A stretch of DNA of 64,000 bases from Polyangium jinanense (GTDB lineage Bacteria > Myxococcota > Polyangia > Polyangiales > Polyangiaceae), in NCBI RefSeq assembly GCF_028435365.1, contig NZ_JAGTJJ010000048.1:1-64000 (forward strand). Direction: 5' to 3'. Positions 39,064-46,738 of this stretch are shown here, in pieces. The position numbers were made by a program, and so were the translations under genes. A model generated the notes under the pieces. That model was not told the DNA's origin, searched no databases, and saw nothing but the letters and a program-made list of their open reading frames with translations. Each line of letters starts with the position of its first letter. Within the stretch, counting starts at the first letter, position 1.

Positions 39064-40239
39064 ATGAATCGTCGGTTCATAAAGGTGCATATGCACCTAT
39101 CGACATGGGTGATGGTGACCCTGGGCCTCGCCGGCGCCGGGTGCGTGGCCTCTCCGCCGGCCGAAACGCCGGCCCCGTCGCAGGCGAGGGCGCAGCCGAC
39201 GACGGCCGCCCCTTTCACCTCGGCCAGCGTGATTGCAGCGAACGACGGCACGGCCGTGTTTCACGACGTTCGTTTCGCTGACGGCCGCGTGCTCGACGAG
39301 GTCCGCATCCATTACGCGACGGCCGGCACGCCTCGCCGCGACGACCGCGGGCGCATCGTCAACGCCGTCTTGATGCTCCACTGGACGGGATCGAGCGGCG
39401 ACGTCCTCCAGGGACGCGCCTTCGCGGACGCGCTGTATGCGCCGGGCAAACCGCTCGATCTCTCGCGTCATTACCTCGTCTTCCTCGACGCGCTCGGGCA
39501 CGGGCGCTCGAGCAAGCCGAGCGACGGCATGCGTGCACGATTCCCCTCGTACGGATACGACGACATCGTCGGCTTGCAGCACCGCACCGTCACCGAGGCG
39601 CTGGGCCTCGACCATCTTCACGCGATCGTGGGGTTGTCCATGGGCGGGATGAACGCATGGCAATGGGCCGTGCGTTACCCCGATTTCATGGACGCGATCC
39701 TCCCGATCGTCGCGCTGCCGGCGCCTATCTCCGGGCGCAACCTGATCTGGCGGCGCTTCGTGGCCATGCACATCCGAAAGGATCCCACGTGGGAAGGCGG
39801 CAACTACACGAGCCCGCCGCGCGGATGGACCGAGGCGTTCCCCGTCTTCCGCATGATGCTCGACGGCGTCCCCCACCTCCACGAGACCGTGCCCGATCGC
39901 GACACCGCCGACGCGTTCGTCCGCGACGCCTCCGCGCAAGCCGCTCGTATGGACGCGAACGACATTCTTTACTCGCTCGAAGCATCGCGCGACTACGACC
40001 CGAGCCCGGCGCTGGAGCGCATTCGCGCCCGCGTCTTCGCGCTCAACTTCTCCGACGACGAGTTCAATCCCGTCGCGCTCGGCATCCTGGAATCGAGCAT
40101 GCGGCGCGTTCCTCGCGGGAAATACGTCATTCAGCCAGGCACGAGCGCGTCGTTCGGCCACTTCACGCAAGCGCATCCGGAGCTTTGGGCTCAAAACGTC
40201 GGCGCGTTCCTCGCCGAGCTCGAAGGAGTCACGCCGTGA
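39064..40239 (+). CDS. Alpha/beta-hydrolase lipoprotein, homoserine-acetyltransferase-like
   Basis: About 391 residues. The ATG at 39064 follows an ideal AAGGAGG 6 nt away. The N-terminus reads as a lipoprotein signal ending LGLAGAGC (Cys27). The alpha/beta-hydrolase core includes the nucleophile elbow GLSMGG (Ser192), acid FSDDEF and terminal histidine in SFGHF, with GHGRSSKPSDG and VPRGKYVIQPG typical of the MetX-related group. Without the acetyl-CoA features verified, an esterase role is as likely. Palindrome GGTGCATATGCACC lies inside codons 7-12. The stop overlaps the MFS start (GTGA). Confidence 0.85.
   Translation: MNRRFIKVHMHLSTWVMVTLGLAGAGCVASPPAETPAPSQARAQPTTAAPFTSASVIAANDGTAVFHDVRFADGRVLDEVRIHYATAGTPRRDDRGRIVNAVLMLHWTGSSGDVLQGRAFADALYAPGKPLDLSRHYLVFLDALGHGRSSKPSDGMRARFPSYGYDDIVGLQHRTVTEALGLDHLHAIVGLSMGGMNAWQWAVRYPDFMDAILPIVALPAPISGRNLIWRRFVAMHIRKDPTWEGGNYTSPPRGWTEAFPVFRMMLDGVPHLHETVPDRDTADAFVRDASAQAARMDANDILYSLEASRDYDPSPALERIRARVFALNFSDDEFNPVALGILESSMRRVPRGKYVIQPGTSASFGHFTQAHPELWAQNVGAFLAELEGVTP
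39084..39097. promoter_or_regulatory. Second MarR-type palindrome, inside the hydrolase coding start
   Basis: GGTGCATATGCACC, a 14-bp perfect palindrome identical in core to the promoter operator at 38548-38559 and followed by the same CTAT. It sits 20 bp downstream of the hydrolase start codon, so a bound MarR would act as a roadblock or the site is a duplicated promoter fragment. Confidence 0.65.
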
Positions 40240-41600
40240 CGAACTCCTCCACGAAACATCGACCGGTCGAGACCTTGCTCATCGTCGGGACGGCCAGCGT
40301 CCTTTCGTCGCTCGATCTCTTCGTCGTCAACATCGCCTTCTCGTCGATCAAGCAGAGCTTCGCCGACACGACGAACCAGGCCCTCTCGTGGGTCCTCTCC
40401 GCGTACTCGATCCTCTTCGCCGCGATGATGATCCCCGCGGGCAGGCTCGCGGATCGGTACGGACGCAAGCGCGTCTTCCGCCTCGGACTCGTGGTCTTCG
40501 GCGTCGCGAGCGCGGCTTGTGCCCTTGCGCCGAGCGTCTCGATGCTGATCCTCGCACGCGCCGTCAAGGGAATCGGCGCGGCGATGATGGTCCCGACCAG
40601 CCTGGGCCTCGTCCTCGCGGCCTATCCGCGCGAGAAGCACACGCAAATGGTCGGCGTGTGGGCGGCAACCGGCGCGGTCGCGGCTGCGCTCGGCCCGGTC
40701 GTCGGCGGCGCGCTCGTTCACCTCGACTGGCGCCTGATTTTCCTCATCAACGTGCCCTTCGTGGCCGTGGCGACGTGGCGGAGCAAAGAGCTCGTCGACA
40801 CGGCATATGGGGGAGCCGACGTGCCGGACCTCCTCGGTTCGTCCCTGCTCGCGCTCGGCATCGGCGCGATCGTCGCTGCCATCTCGTACGCCCCGGACTG
40901 GGGCGCCCTGAGCCCGAGTTTCCTCGTGACGAGCTCCGTCGGCGTCGTCCTGCTCGCCTGGTTCGTCCGGCGCTGCCGAACCTCCGCGTCCCCCGCGCTC
41001 GACCTGCGACTCTTTCGTATTCCAACCTTTGCAGTCGCAACGATCGGCATGGGCTGCTTCTACATCGGCTTTGCGATGATGCTCCTCGGAGGAACGTTGT
41101 TCCTCACCTCGGTCTGGCAATGGGACACGCTCGTCGCTGGCGCGGGATTCGCGTGGGGCCCGGCGACGGCGGCGGTCACGGCGCTCGTCGCGGGGCGGCT
41201 TTCCGTGCCGCCGCGGTACGCGACGATCGTGGGCGGAGGTCTGTTCGTCCTCGCGGCGTTCTGGTGGTACGCGCTGCTCGATCAGGTGCCGACGTGGACG
41301 ACGCACTTCCTGCCCGCGTCGCTGCTCTTCGGTGCGGCCGCGGGGATCGCGCAGACGGGTTTCCTCGCGGGAGGAACGGCCTCGCTGCCGGCGTCCGAAT
41401 ACGCGACGGGGACGGCCATCCTCAACACGGCGCGGCAGCTCGGCGGTGCCGTCGGCGTCGCGCTCTTCGTCGCGCTGACCGGCACGGCGACCTTGGCGTC
41501 CCAGTATGCTCCCGCGTGGCTCGCCATCGCGTGCTTTGGGCTCGTCACCTGCCTGTCGGCCTTCGCGCTCCGAGCGCACCGCGCGGCCGCGCCTGCCTAA
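40236..41600 (+). CDS. MFS drug/metabolite exporter, DHA2 (EmrB/QacA) type
   Basis: About 454 residues. The GTG start at 40236 overlaps the hydrolase stop and has GAAGGAG upstream. About 12-14 membrane helices with the MFS motif A variant GRLADRYGRKRVF, motif C-like GAVAAALGPVVGGALVHLDWRLIFLINVP and SLDLFVVNIAFSSI in helix 1, all typical of EmrB/QacA proton antiporters. It is likely co-regulated by the MarR gene; the trio MarR-hydrolase-exporter suggests a detoxification cassette. Confidence 0.9.
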   Translation: MTNSSTKHRPVETLLIVGTASVLSSLDLFVVNIAFSSIKQSFADTTNQALSWVLSAYSILFAAMMIPAGRLADRYGRKRVFRLGLVVFGVASAACALAPSVSMLILARAVKGIGAAMMVPTSLGLVLAAYPREKHTQMVGVWAATGAVAAALGPVVGGALVHLDWRLIFLINVPFVAVATWRSKELVDTAYGGADVPDLLGSSLLALGIGAIVAAISYAPDWGALSPSFLVTSSVGVVLLAWFVRRCRTSASPALDLRLFRIPTFAVATIGMGCFYIGFAMMLLGGTLFLTSVWQWDTLVAGAGFAWGPATAAVTALVAGRLSVPPRYATIVGGGLFVLAAFWWYALLDQVPTWTTHFLPASLLFGAAAGIAQTGFLAGGTASLPASEYATGTAILNTARQLGGAVGVALFVALTGTATLASQYAPAWLAIACFGLVTCLSAFALRAHRAAAPA

Positions 41601-41611
41601 CACGCGGAGAT

Positions 41612-41638
41612 CACGCCTTCGCCTTCCGAAGGCGAAGG
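41612..41638. terminator. Bidirectional terminator
   Basis: CGCCTTCGCCTT-CCG-AAGGCGAAGGCG is a perfect 12-bp stem with a 3-nt loop between the convergent MFS and GFA genes. Confidence 0.8.
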
Positions 41639-41662
41639 CGGAGCTCATCTGCCCGAGCCTCG

Positions 41663-42022
41663 TCAGAGGCTCTTCCCGTCGAACTCCTTCACCTTGAACG
41701 CGCCGAGGTCCACGTCGTCGAGCGTGCGGACGTTGATCGCGTACATCTCGGTCCCGTCAGGCATCGAGCCGCGGGCGAACGAGCGCACCCCGCAGGTCGG
41801 ACAGAACAGGTGATGGATGTGTTTCTTGCCGAACTGATAATCGTTGACGATGTCCCCGCCGGAGAGGACCTCGACCGCCGCGGCGGGCACGAAGGCCAGG
41901 AACGAGCCCGTCTTCATGCAAATGGTGCAATTGCACGACACCACGTCCTGGATGCCGGTCTTCACCTCGTAACGAACCTTCCCGCAGTGACACCCGCCCG
42001 TGTACGTCTTTGCCTCGGTCAT
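41663..42022 (-). CDS. GFA-family (glutathione-dependent formaldehyde-activating-like) protein
   Basis: About 119 residues. Zinc-site cysteines are in order: GGCHCGKVRYEV, CNCTICMKTGSF and FCPTCGVRSFARG, the pattern of Gfa/CENP-V proteins. Gfa was described as accelerating the glutathione-formaldehyde adduct, though many homologues have unknown roles. ATG 42022 fits the family start; the longer frame to 42145 overlaps the histidine kinase gene. On the same strand follow a sensor kinase and a formaldehyde-dehydrogenase-like gene upstream. Confidence 0.88.
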   Translation of the reverse strand: MTEAKTYTGGCHCGKVRYEVKTGIQDVVSCNCTICMKTGSFLAFVPAAAVEVLSGGDIVNDYQFGKKHIHHLFCPTCGVRSFARGSMPDGTEMYAINVRTLDDVDLGAFKVKEFDGKSL

Positions 42023-42141
42023 GTGCTCGACTCTCCTCGTGCGTCGTCCTGACGCGCGGCGCAGTTTGTCCGAGCGCTCGTCCCGGGCCCACGGCGAAAT
42101 GCGTCTGCCTGCCGGACGCGTGGGGAAAGGGACGCCCCCGA

Positions 42142-43836
42142 TCACGCCGCGAGCGGCATCGAAAACGAGAACGCGCTCCCCCGGCCCACCTCGCTCTCCA
42201 CCCAGATGCGGCCGTGGTGCTGCTCGACGATCGCCTTGGACAGGTAGAGGCCGAGCCCCAGGCCGACATAGGAGCCCGTGCGCACGCTCACGCCGGGAAC
42301 GCGATAGAACCTATCGAAGACGTGAGGGAGGGAGTCTCTCGGGATGCCCGGCCCCCGGTCCTTCACCGTGACGATGGCCTCCGCGCCGGACTGCTCGAGC
42401 GAGAGGTCCACGGGCTCCTCCGCCGCGGAGTATTTGTACGCGTTGGCGAGCAGGTTCGTTATCACCTCGGCCGTCCTGTCCTCGTCCGCGAGGACGTGGA
42501 CGGGCTCCTCCGGCAGGTGGAGCGAGAGCGGCCGACGCGCCACCTGCGACTGCTCGGCCCCAGCGCTCCTGCAGATGGCGCGTAGATCGCAGTGCGTCTC
42601 TCGGAGCGCGAGCTTGCCCGCGGCGATCGCCGACACGCTCAGCATCTCGTTCACGAGCCGCGTCATGCGATCGATCGAGCGAGTGAGGCGCTCGAGCCGC
42701 TCGGCGAGGCGCGGCTCGAGCGCCTGGAGCTCGCGGTGGACGAGCTGCACGTTGAGCTTCAGGCAGGTGAGCGGCGTGCGCAGCTCATGGGAGGCGATTC
42801 CGAGGAACATGTCCTTGAGCCTCGACTCGGCCACGGCCGCCGCGTGGAACTCCGCCGCTCGCCGGCTCTGGATGTCGGCGAGCGCGACGGAGATCTCGCG
42901 CGCGACGCGGTGGACGAAGGCGCCATAGTCGTCGTCGAGCGCGCGGGCCGGGCGGAGGCCCACGACCAGCACGCCGGCGCGGCCCGACGGCGAGCCGCCC
43001 GTCACGGGGAGGACCGCCGCGTGCGTCGGGCCCGCGAGCGCGTTCATCACGCAGAGCCCGAGGCCCGACACCGGGACGAGCCGCATCTGGTTCTCGCGCG
43101 CCACGCACGCCATCTCCCAGGGACACCCGGGCGAGAGCACGATCTCGCGGAGCGCCTCGGGCACCTCGGCCGCGAGCCCCGCGGAGGCGCGCAGCGTGGC
43201 CCTCGTGCCGGCCGGATCGAACTCGTAGAGGAACGCGAAGAGGACGTCCTTCAGCGTGTAGGAGAGGGCCTTCGGCATGATCCGGTAGAAGTCGTCCTCC
43301 GTCTTCGCCGGGCGGAGCGCCTCGGTGAGCAGGCGGAGCGCGCGCTCGCGCCGCGCGGCGAGCACGGAGCCCGTCGTCTCGATGCCGCACATCAGCGCTC
43401 CACACACGGCGCCCTGGTCGTCGCGGATGGGGCTGAATGAAATCGACACGTACACCTCCTCGAGGTCGTTGCCGCGATCGAGGAGAAGCATGAGATCCTT
43501 CCCCGTCACCGGCTGCCCGGCGTACCAGACCTGGCGGAGCGCCCACTCGAAGAAATCCCAGCTCTCTGGCCACACCTCGCGCGCAGGCCGCCCCATCGCA
43601 GAGGGGTGCTTGTGACCGAGGAGCGCGGAGAACGCGTCGTTGTAAACGACCCGCGCGTGGGCCGGATCGGTCCCGAGGAGCACGCAGAGCGGGATGCCGC
43701 TCGGGAGCGCCGTTTCGATGAGCACCCTCACCCGCGGAGGCCAGTCCGAGAGGGGGCCGAGCGGCGTCTTCGACCACTCGAGCCGCGATATGAGTGCCCC
43801 AGCCGCGCCGGATCTCGCGATGAGATCGGTCGTCAC
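42142..43836 (-). CDS. PAS/GAF sensor histidine kinase
   Basis: About 564 residues without membrane helices. The N-terminal PAS-like domain (PLCVLLGTDPAHARVVYNDAF, ISFSPIRDDQGAVCGALMCG) is followed by a GAF-like region (ALRPAKTEDDFYRIMPKAL to PARALDDDYGAFV). Then the HisKA H-box (FLGIASHELRTPLTC), N-box (ITNLLANAYKYS), DRGPGIP and GLGLGLYLSKAIVEQHHGRIW. It would autophosphorylate on histidine in response to a cytosolic cue. No response regulator is adjacent, so the partner is an orphan elsewhere. The start at GTG 43836 (GGGGGAATGGGGAA upstream) is just after the dehydrogenase stop at 43856. Confidence 0.88.
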   Translation of the reverse strand: MTTDLIARSGAAGALISRLEWSKTPLGPLSDWPPRVRVLIETALPSGIPLCVLLGTDPAHARVVYNDAFSALLGHKHPSAMGRPAREVWPESWDFFEWALRQVWYAGQPVTGKDLMLLLDRGNDLEEVYVSISFSPIRDDQGAVCGALMCGIETTGSVLAARRERALRLLTEALRPAKTEDDFYRIMPKALSYTLKDVLFAFLYEFDPAGTRATLRASAGLAAEVPEALREIVLSPGCPWEMACVARENQMRLVPVSGLGLCVMNALAGPTHAAVLPVTGGSPSGRAGVLVVGLRPARALDDDYGAFVHRVAREISVALADIQSRRAAEFHAAAVAESRLKDMFLGIASHELRTPLTCLKLNVQLVHRELQALEPRLAERLERLTRSIDRMTRLVNEMLSVSAIAAGKLALRETHCDLRAICRSAGAEQSQVARRPLSLHLPEEPVHVLADEDRTAEVITNLLANAYKYSAAEEPVDLSLEQSGAEAIVTVKDRGPGIPRDSLPHVFDRFYRVPGVSVRTGSYVGLGLGLYLSKAIVEQHHGRIWVESEVGRGSAFSFSMPLAA

Positions 43837-43855
43837 TTCCCCATTCCCCCTTGCA

Positions 43856-45028
43856 TTACATGTGCGGGTCGAGGACCACCTTCGCGAACCCGTCCTCGCG
43901 GCGGCTGAGCTTGGCATACGCCTCGGGCGCGGCGTCGAGCGGCATCCTGTGGGTCACGACCTGGCTCGGGCGGGCCCGGCCGGAGGTGACGAGATCGCGC
44001 AGGCGGCTACCATAACGCATCACCGGCGTCTGGCCCGTTCCGAAGGAAATTCCTTTTTCCCAGAGCTTGCCGAACGAGATCTGGAGCTCTCCCTTCTTCG
44101 CATGCGGGTTTTTCCCGCCCGGGTCCTCGGGGACGTAGAGGCCAACGATGCCGATGTGGCCGGTCGGATTGACGAGGCGGATCAGGTCCTCGATGATCCG
44201 ATTCGGCGCCTCGTGGGATGGGTCCGTCCAGTCGACGGCCTGGAATCCGACGGCCTCGATGCCAGACATCACGCCATCCATTTTGGCGGTAGCGATCCCC
44301 TGGGCTTTCCGGAGCGCGACAATCTGCTCCACCGGGTCGCCGCGCATGAAGTCGATGGCCGTTGCGCCCATCGCCTCGGCCCGGGCGAGCCGGTCTGGCA
44401 CGTAGTCGACGACGTAGATCTCGTCCGCTCCACGCAGCGATGACGCGTACGCCGAGAGGAGCCCGACGGGCCCCGCGCCGAAGACGGCCACGCTCATCCC
44501 CGGCTCCACGGCGGCCAGATCCGTGGCGAACCAGCCTGTCGGGAACACGTCGGCGAGGAGCACGAAGTCGTTCTCGAAGACGTCCCTCGGCTCGCCGGGC
44601 AGCGAGAGGCAGTTGGTGTCGGCAAACGGCACCCGGAGGTGCTCGGCCTGCCCTCCGCGGAAGGGGCCCATTCCCACGTACCCGTACGCGCCGCCGTGCG
44701 CGCTCGGGTTGACGTTGAGGCATGCCGCCGTGTACCCGCGCTTGCAGTTGAAGCACGTCCCGCAGGAGATGTTGAAGGGCATCACCACCCGATCGCCCTT
44801 TTTCACCCGCTCGACCGCGGAGCCGACTTCCTCCACGACGCCGAGCGGCTCGTGGCCGAGCACGGTCCCTGGCTGCGCGGCGGTGCGGCCTTCGTACATG
44901 TGCAGATCACTGCCGCAGATGGCGGCCGAGGTGATCTGCACAATCGCGTCGGTCGGCTCCTCGATGCGCGCATCGGGGACCTCCTCGACCGCGACGTCGA
45001 GCCGACCTTTGTAGACGACCGCCCTCAC
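43856..45028 (-). CDS. Zinc-dependent dehydrogenase, glutathione-independent formaldehyde dehydrogenase-like
   Basis: About 390 residues of the medium-chain dehydrogenase family. Catalytic zinc residues lie in ICGSDLHMYEGR and VLGHEPLG; structural zinc cysteines in ISCGTCFNCKRGYTAAC; NAD loop VFGAGPVGLLSAY. The inserted NPSAHGGAYGYVGMGPFRGGQAEHLRVP segment and the long C-terminal half (GLYVPEDPGGKNPHAKKGEL) are features of the Pseudomonas putida formaldehyde dehydrogenase group. GTG 45028 with GAGGGAG upstream. It is divergent from a LysR regulator; downstream are a sensor kinase and a GFA protein. Confidence 0.88.
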   Translation of the reverse strand: MRAVVYKGRLDVAVEEVPDARIEEPTDAIVQITSAAICGSDLHMYEGRTAAQPGTVLGHEPLGVVEEVGSAVERVKKGDRVVMPFNISCGTCFNCKRGYTAACLNVNPSAHGGAYGYVGMGPFRGGQAEHLRVPFADTNCLSLPGEPRDVFENDFVLLADVFPTGWFATDLAAVEPGMSVAVFGAGPVGLLSAYASSLRGADEIYVVDYVPDRLARAEAMGATAIDFMRGDPVEQIVALRKAQGIATAKMDGVMSGIEAVGFQAVDWTDPSHEAPNRIIEDLIRLVNPTGHIGIVGLYVPEDPGGKNPHAKKGELQISFGKLWEKGISFGTGQTPVMRYGSRLRDLVTSGRARPSQVVTHRMPLDAAPEAYAKLSRREDGFAKVVLDPHM

Positions 45029-45154
45029 GACATCTCCCTCGCGGCAATGTCGGATCGCCGGATCTCGCGTCAAGCCCAGGCGGGGTCCGCGCGCCAACCT
45101 GCGAAAGCGGCTGAGGGGTCCGAGCTGGACGAAGGAACGACGCCGTTTGCGGGA

Positions 45155-45172
45155 AAACCGCACGTACGGTTT
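45155..45172. promoter_or_regulatory. Candidate LysR operator
   Basis: AAACCG-CACGTA-CGGTTT inverted repeat in the 206-bp divergent gap between the dehydrogenase and the LysR gene. Its position near the regulator promoter suits LysR autoregulation. Confidence 0.5.
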
Positions 45173-45234
45173 GAACAGGCGTCAGGCTCAACCCAGGTGC
45201 GGATGTCTGCGCAAGAAAGAGATAGGATTTCCCC

Positions 45235-46185
45235 ATGCTCGACACGGTGACCCTGGATCAGCTCCGCGTGTTCATCACCGCGGCGGACGAGGGGAGTTTC
45301 TCGGCTGCCGCGCGCAAGCTGCGCCGTGTGCAATCGGCCGTCAGCCAGGCGATCGGGAACCTCGAAGCGCAGCTCGGCGTGGCCCTGTGGGATCGCTCGA
45401 CGAAGCTGCCGACCTTGACCGCCGAGGGGCGCTCCATGCTCACCGCCGCTCGCCGGGTCGTGGGCGAGGCCGATTCGCTGCGCAAGCTCGCGGCGGGAAT
45501 GGTCACGGGGCTCGAAGCCTCCGTCTCTCTTTGCGTCGACGCTCTTTTCCCGGTCTGTGCGCTCGTCGATCTCTGCCGCGGCCTCGCGTCCGCCTTTCCC
45601 TCCGTGGATCTGCGCGTCGATACGCAGCCGACGTCGCTCGTCGCCGCGCGTGTCCTCTCGGGCGCGGCCACGCTCGGCGTGGTGGGCGCGACGGGCATCC
45701 CCCCGGGCCTCGAGCGCCAGGTACTCTCGCCCATTCGCATGATTCCGGTCGTCTCTGTCGAGCACCCGCTCGCGCGGCACGAGGGCCGCATTCCCGCATC
45801 GCGTTTCGCCGAGCACGTGCAAGTCGTCCTCGCGGCGCCGGAGCAGGGGGATGAGCACTCCGTGCTCTCGTTTCGCACGTTCTGCGTGGCCGATCTCGCC
45901 ACGAAGCACGCCCTCGTGCGGGCCGGGCTCGGCTGGGGCAACTTGCCCGAGCACGTGGTGCAGGCTGACGTACGGTCGAAGCGCCTCGCGCGAATCCAGC
46001 CCGAGCCCTGGGGTGAAGGCGAGCACGTATTTCATCTCTCTGCCATTTACCGACCGGACGCGGCTTTTGGCCCGGTCCATCGCTGGATACTCGCGGAGCT
46101 CGCGAAGCTCTGCCCGCGCGACGCAGGCCTCCCGCATCGGCCACGCGAAGCAAAAAGTCGACGCCGGAACCATCGGCCGAGGTGA
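45235..46185 (+). CDS. LysR-family transcriptional regulator
   Basis: About 316 residues. N-terminal winged HTH (LDQLRVFITAADEGSFSAAARKLRRVQSAVSQAIGNLEAQLGVALWDRS) and a periplasmic-binding-type effector domain (VDLRVDTQPTSLVAARVLSGAATLGVVG; FCVADLATKHALVRAGLGWGNLPEHVV). It is divergent from the formaldehyde-dehydrogenase-like gene, its most likely target. Confidence 0.9.
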   Translation: MLDTVTLDQLRVFITAADEGSFSAAARKLRRVQSAVSQAIGNLEAQLGVALWDRSTKLPTLTAEGRSMLTAARRVVGEADSLRKLAAGMVTGLEASVSLCVDALFPVCALVDLCRGLASAFPSVDLRVDTQPTSLVAARVLSGAATLGVVGATGIPPGLERQVLSPIRMIPVVSVEHPLARHEGRIPASRFAEHVQVVLAAPEQGDEHSVLSFRTFCVADLATKHALVRAGLGWGNLPEHVVQADVRSKRLARIQPEPWGEGEHVFHLSAIYRPDAAFGPVHRWILAELAKLCPRDAGLPHRPREAKSRRRNHRPR

Positions 46186-46298
46186 TAGGTCCCATCATTC
46201 GAATGCGGATTGCGAAAGGCTCCGCCAGGCCGATAGATTCCCCGCGTGCCTCGGCCGGGCTCGAACTCGGTCGACATCGAGCAGAGGAGGCATCTCAT

Positions 46299-46418
46299 GC
46301 AACTGGGCGCGCACCGCGACGTACGACCGTCACGGGTCTCGCCAAGGAGCTCGGAGGCGCGTATGGTCTCGGCATCACGTATGCCAAGATTAGGTTCGGC
46401 GGCAGCGCTGCCCCGTAG
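46299..46418 (+). pseudogene. Possible broken small gene before element A4
   Basis: AGAGGAGG (46288-46295 region) precedes an ATG at 46303, but its frame (QLGAHRDVRPS) runs into the repeat. In the neighbouring frame the text TVTGLAKELGGAYGLGITYAKIRFG reads protein-like and ends at a TAG (46416-46418) to which family A element A4 is directly attached, as at real gene ends. A single frameshift would join the two. This may be a decayed gene end; it is not assigned to a family. Confidence 0.3.
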
Positions 46419-46712
46419 CGCCGGGGTTTCACCCCGGACCCGACCAGGGGTTATCCACCCCTGGACCCGGACCAGGGCAAGCCCTGGACGCGGGGCGACA
46501 GCGCGCGATGCGCGCTGTCGACAGGGAAAACGTTCCCAGCAGGTAGGGCAGCGCTGCTGTCTTGGTTGGCAACGCCGCTCGTGGTCTTGCCACGGGCCCG
46601 TCGGAAAAACCGCGCATCGCGTGGTTTTTCCGCCCTCGGTCCAGGCCGTGCCTGGTCCGGGGTGAAGGGGGCGGACAGCCCCCTTCTGGGGTGCGGGGCA
46701 ACGCCCCGCGCA
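46419..46712. repeat. Family A double hairpin element, copy A4
   Basis: Inverted copy of A3 (19096-19388), 294 bp. Left: CCGGGGTTTCACCCCGG, a CAGGGG/CCCCTG stem, CCAGGGCAAGCCCTGG, 23-nt palindrome at 46497-46519. Right: 29-nt palindrome at 46603-46631 (arms GGAAAAACC/GGTTTTTCC), then CCAGGCCGTGCCTGG, GGGGGCGGACAGCCCCC and GCGGGGCAACGCCCCGC. It fills most of the 553-bp gap between LysR and the amidohydrolase gene; the rest (46186-46298) shows nothing. Confidence 0.85.
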
Positions 46713-46738
46713 TAGGTCGAGGAAGCGAGGAGGTCGAC

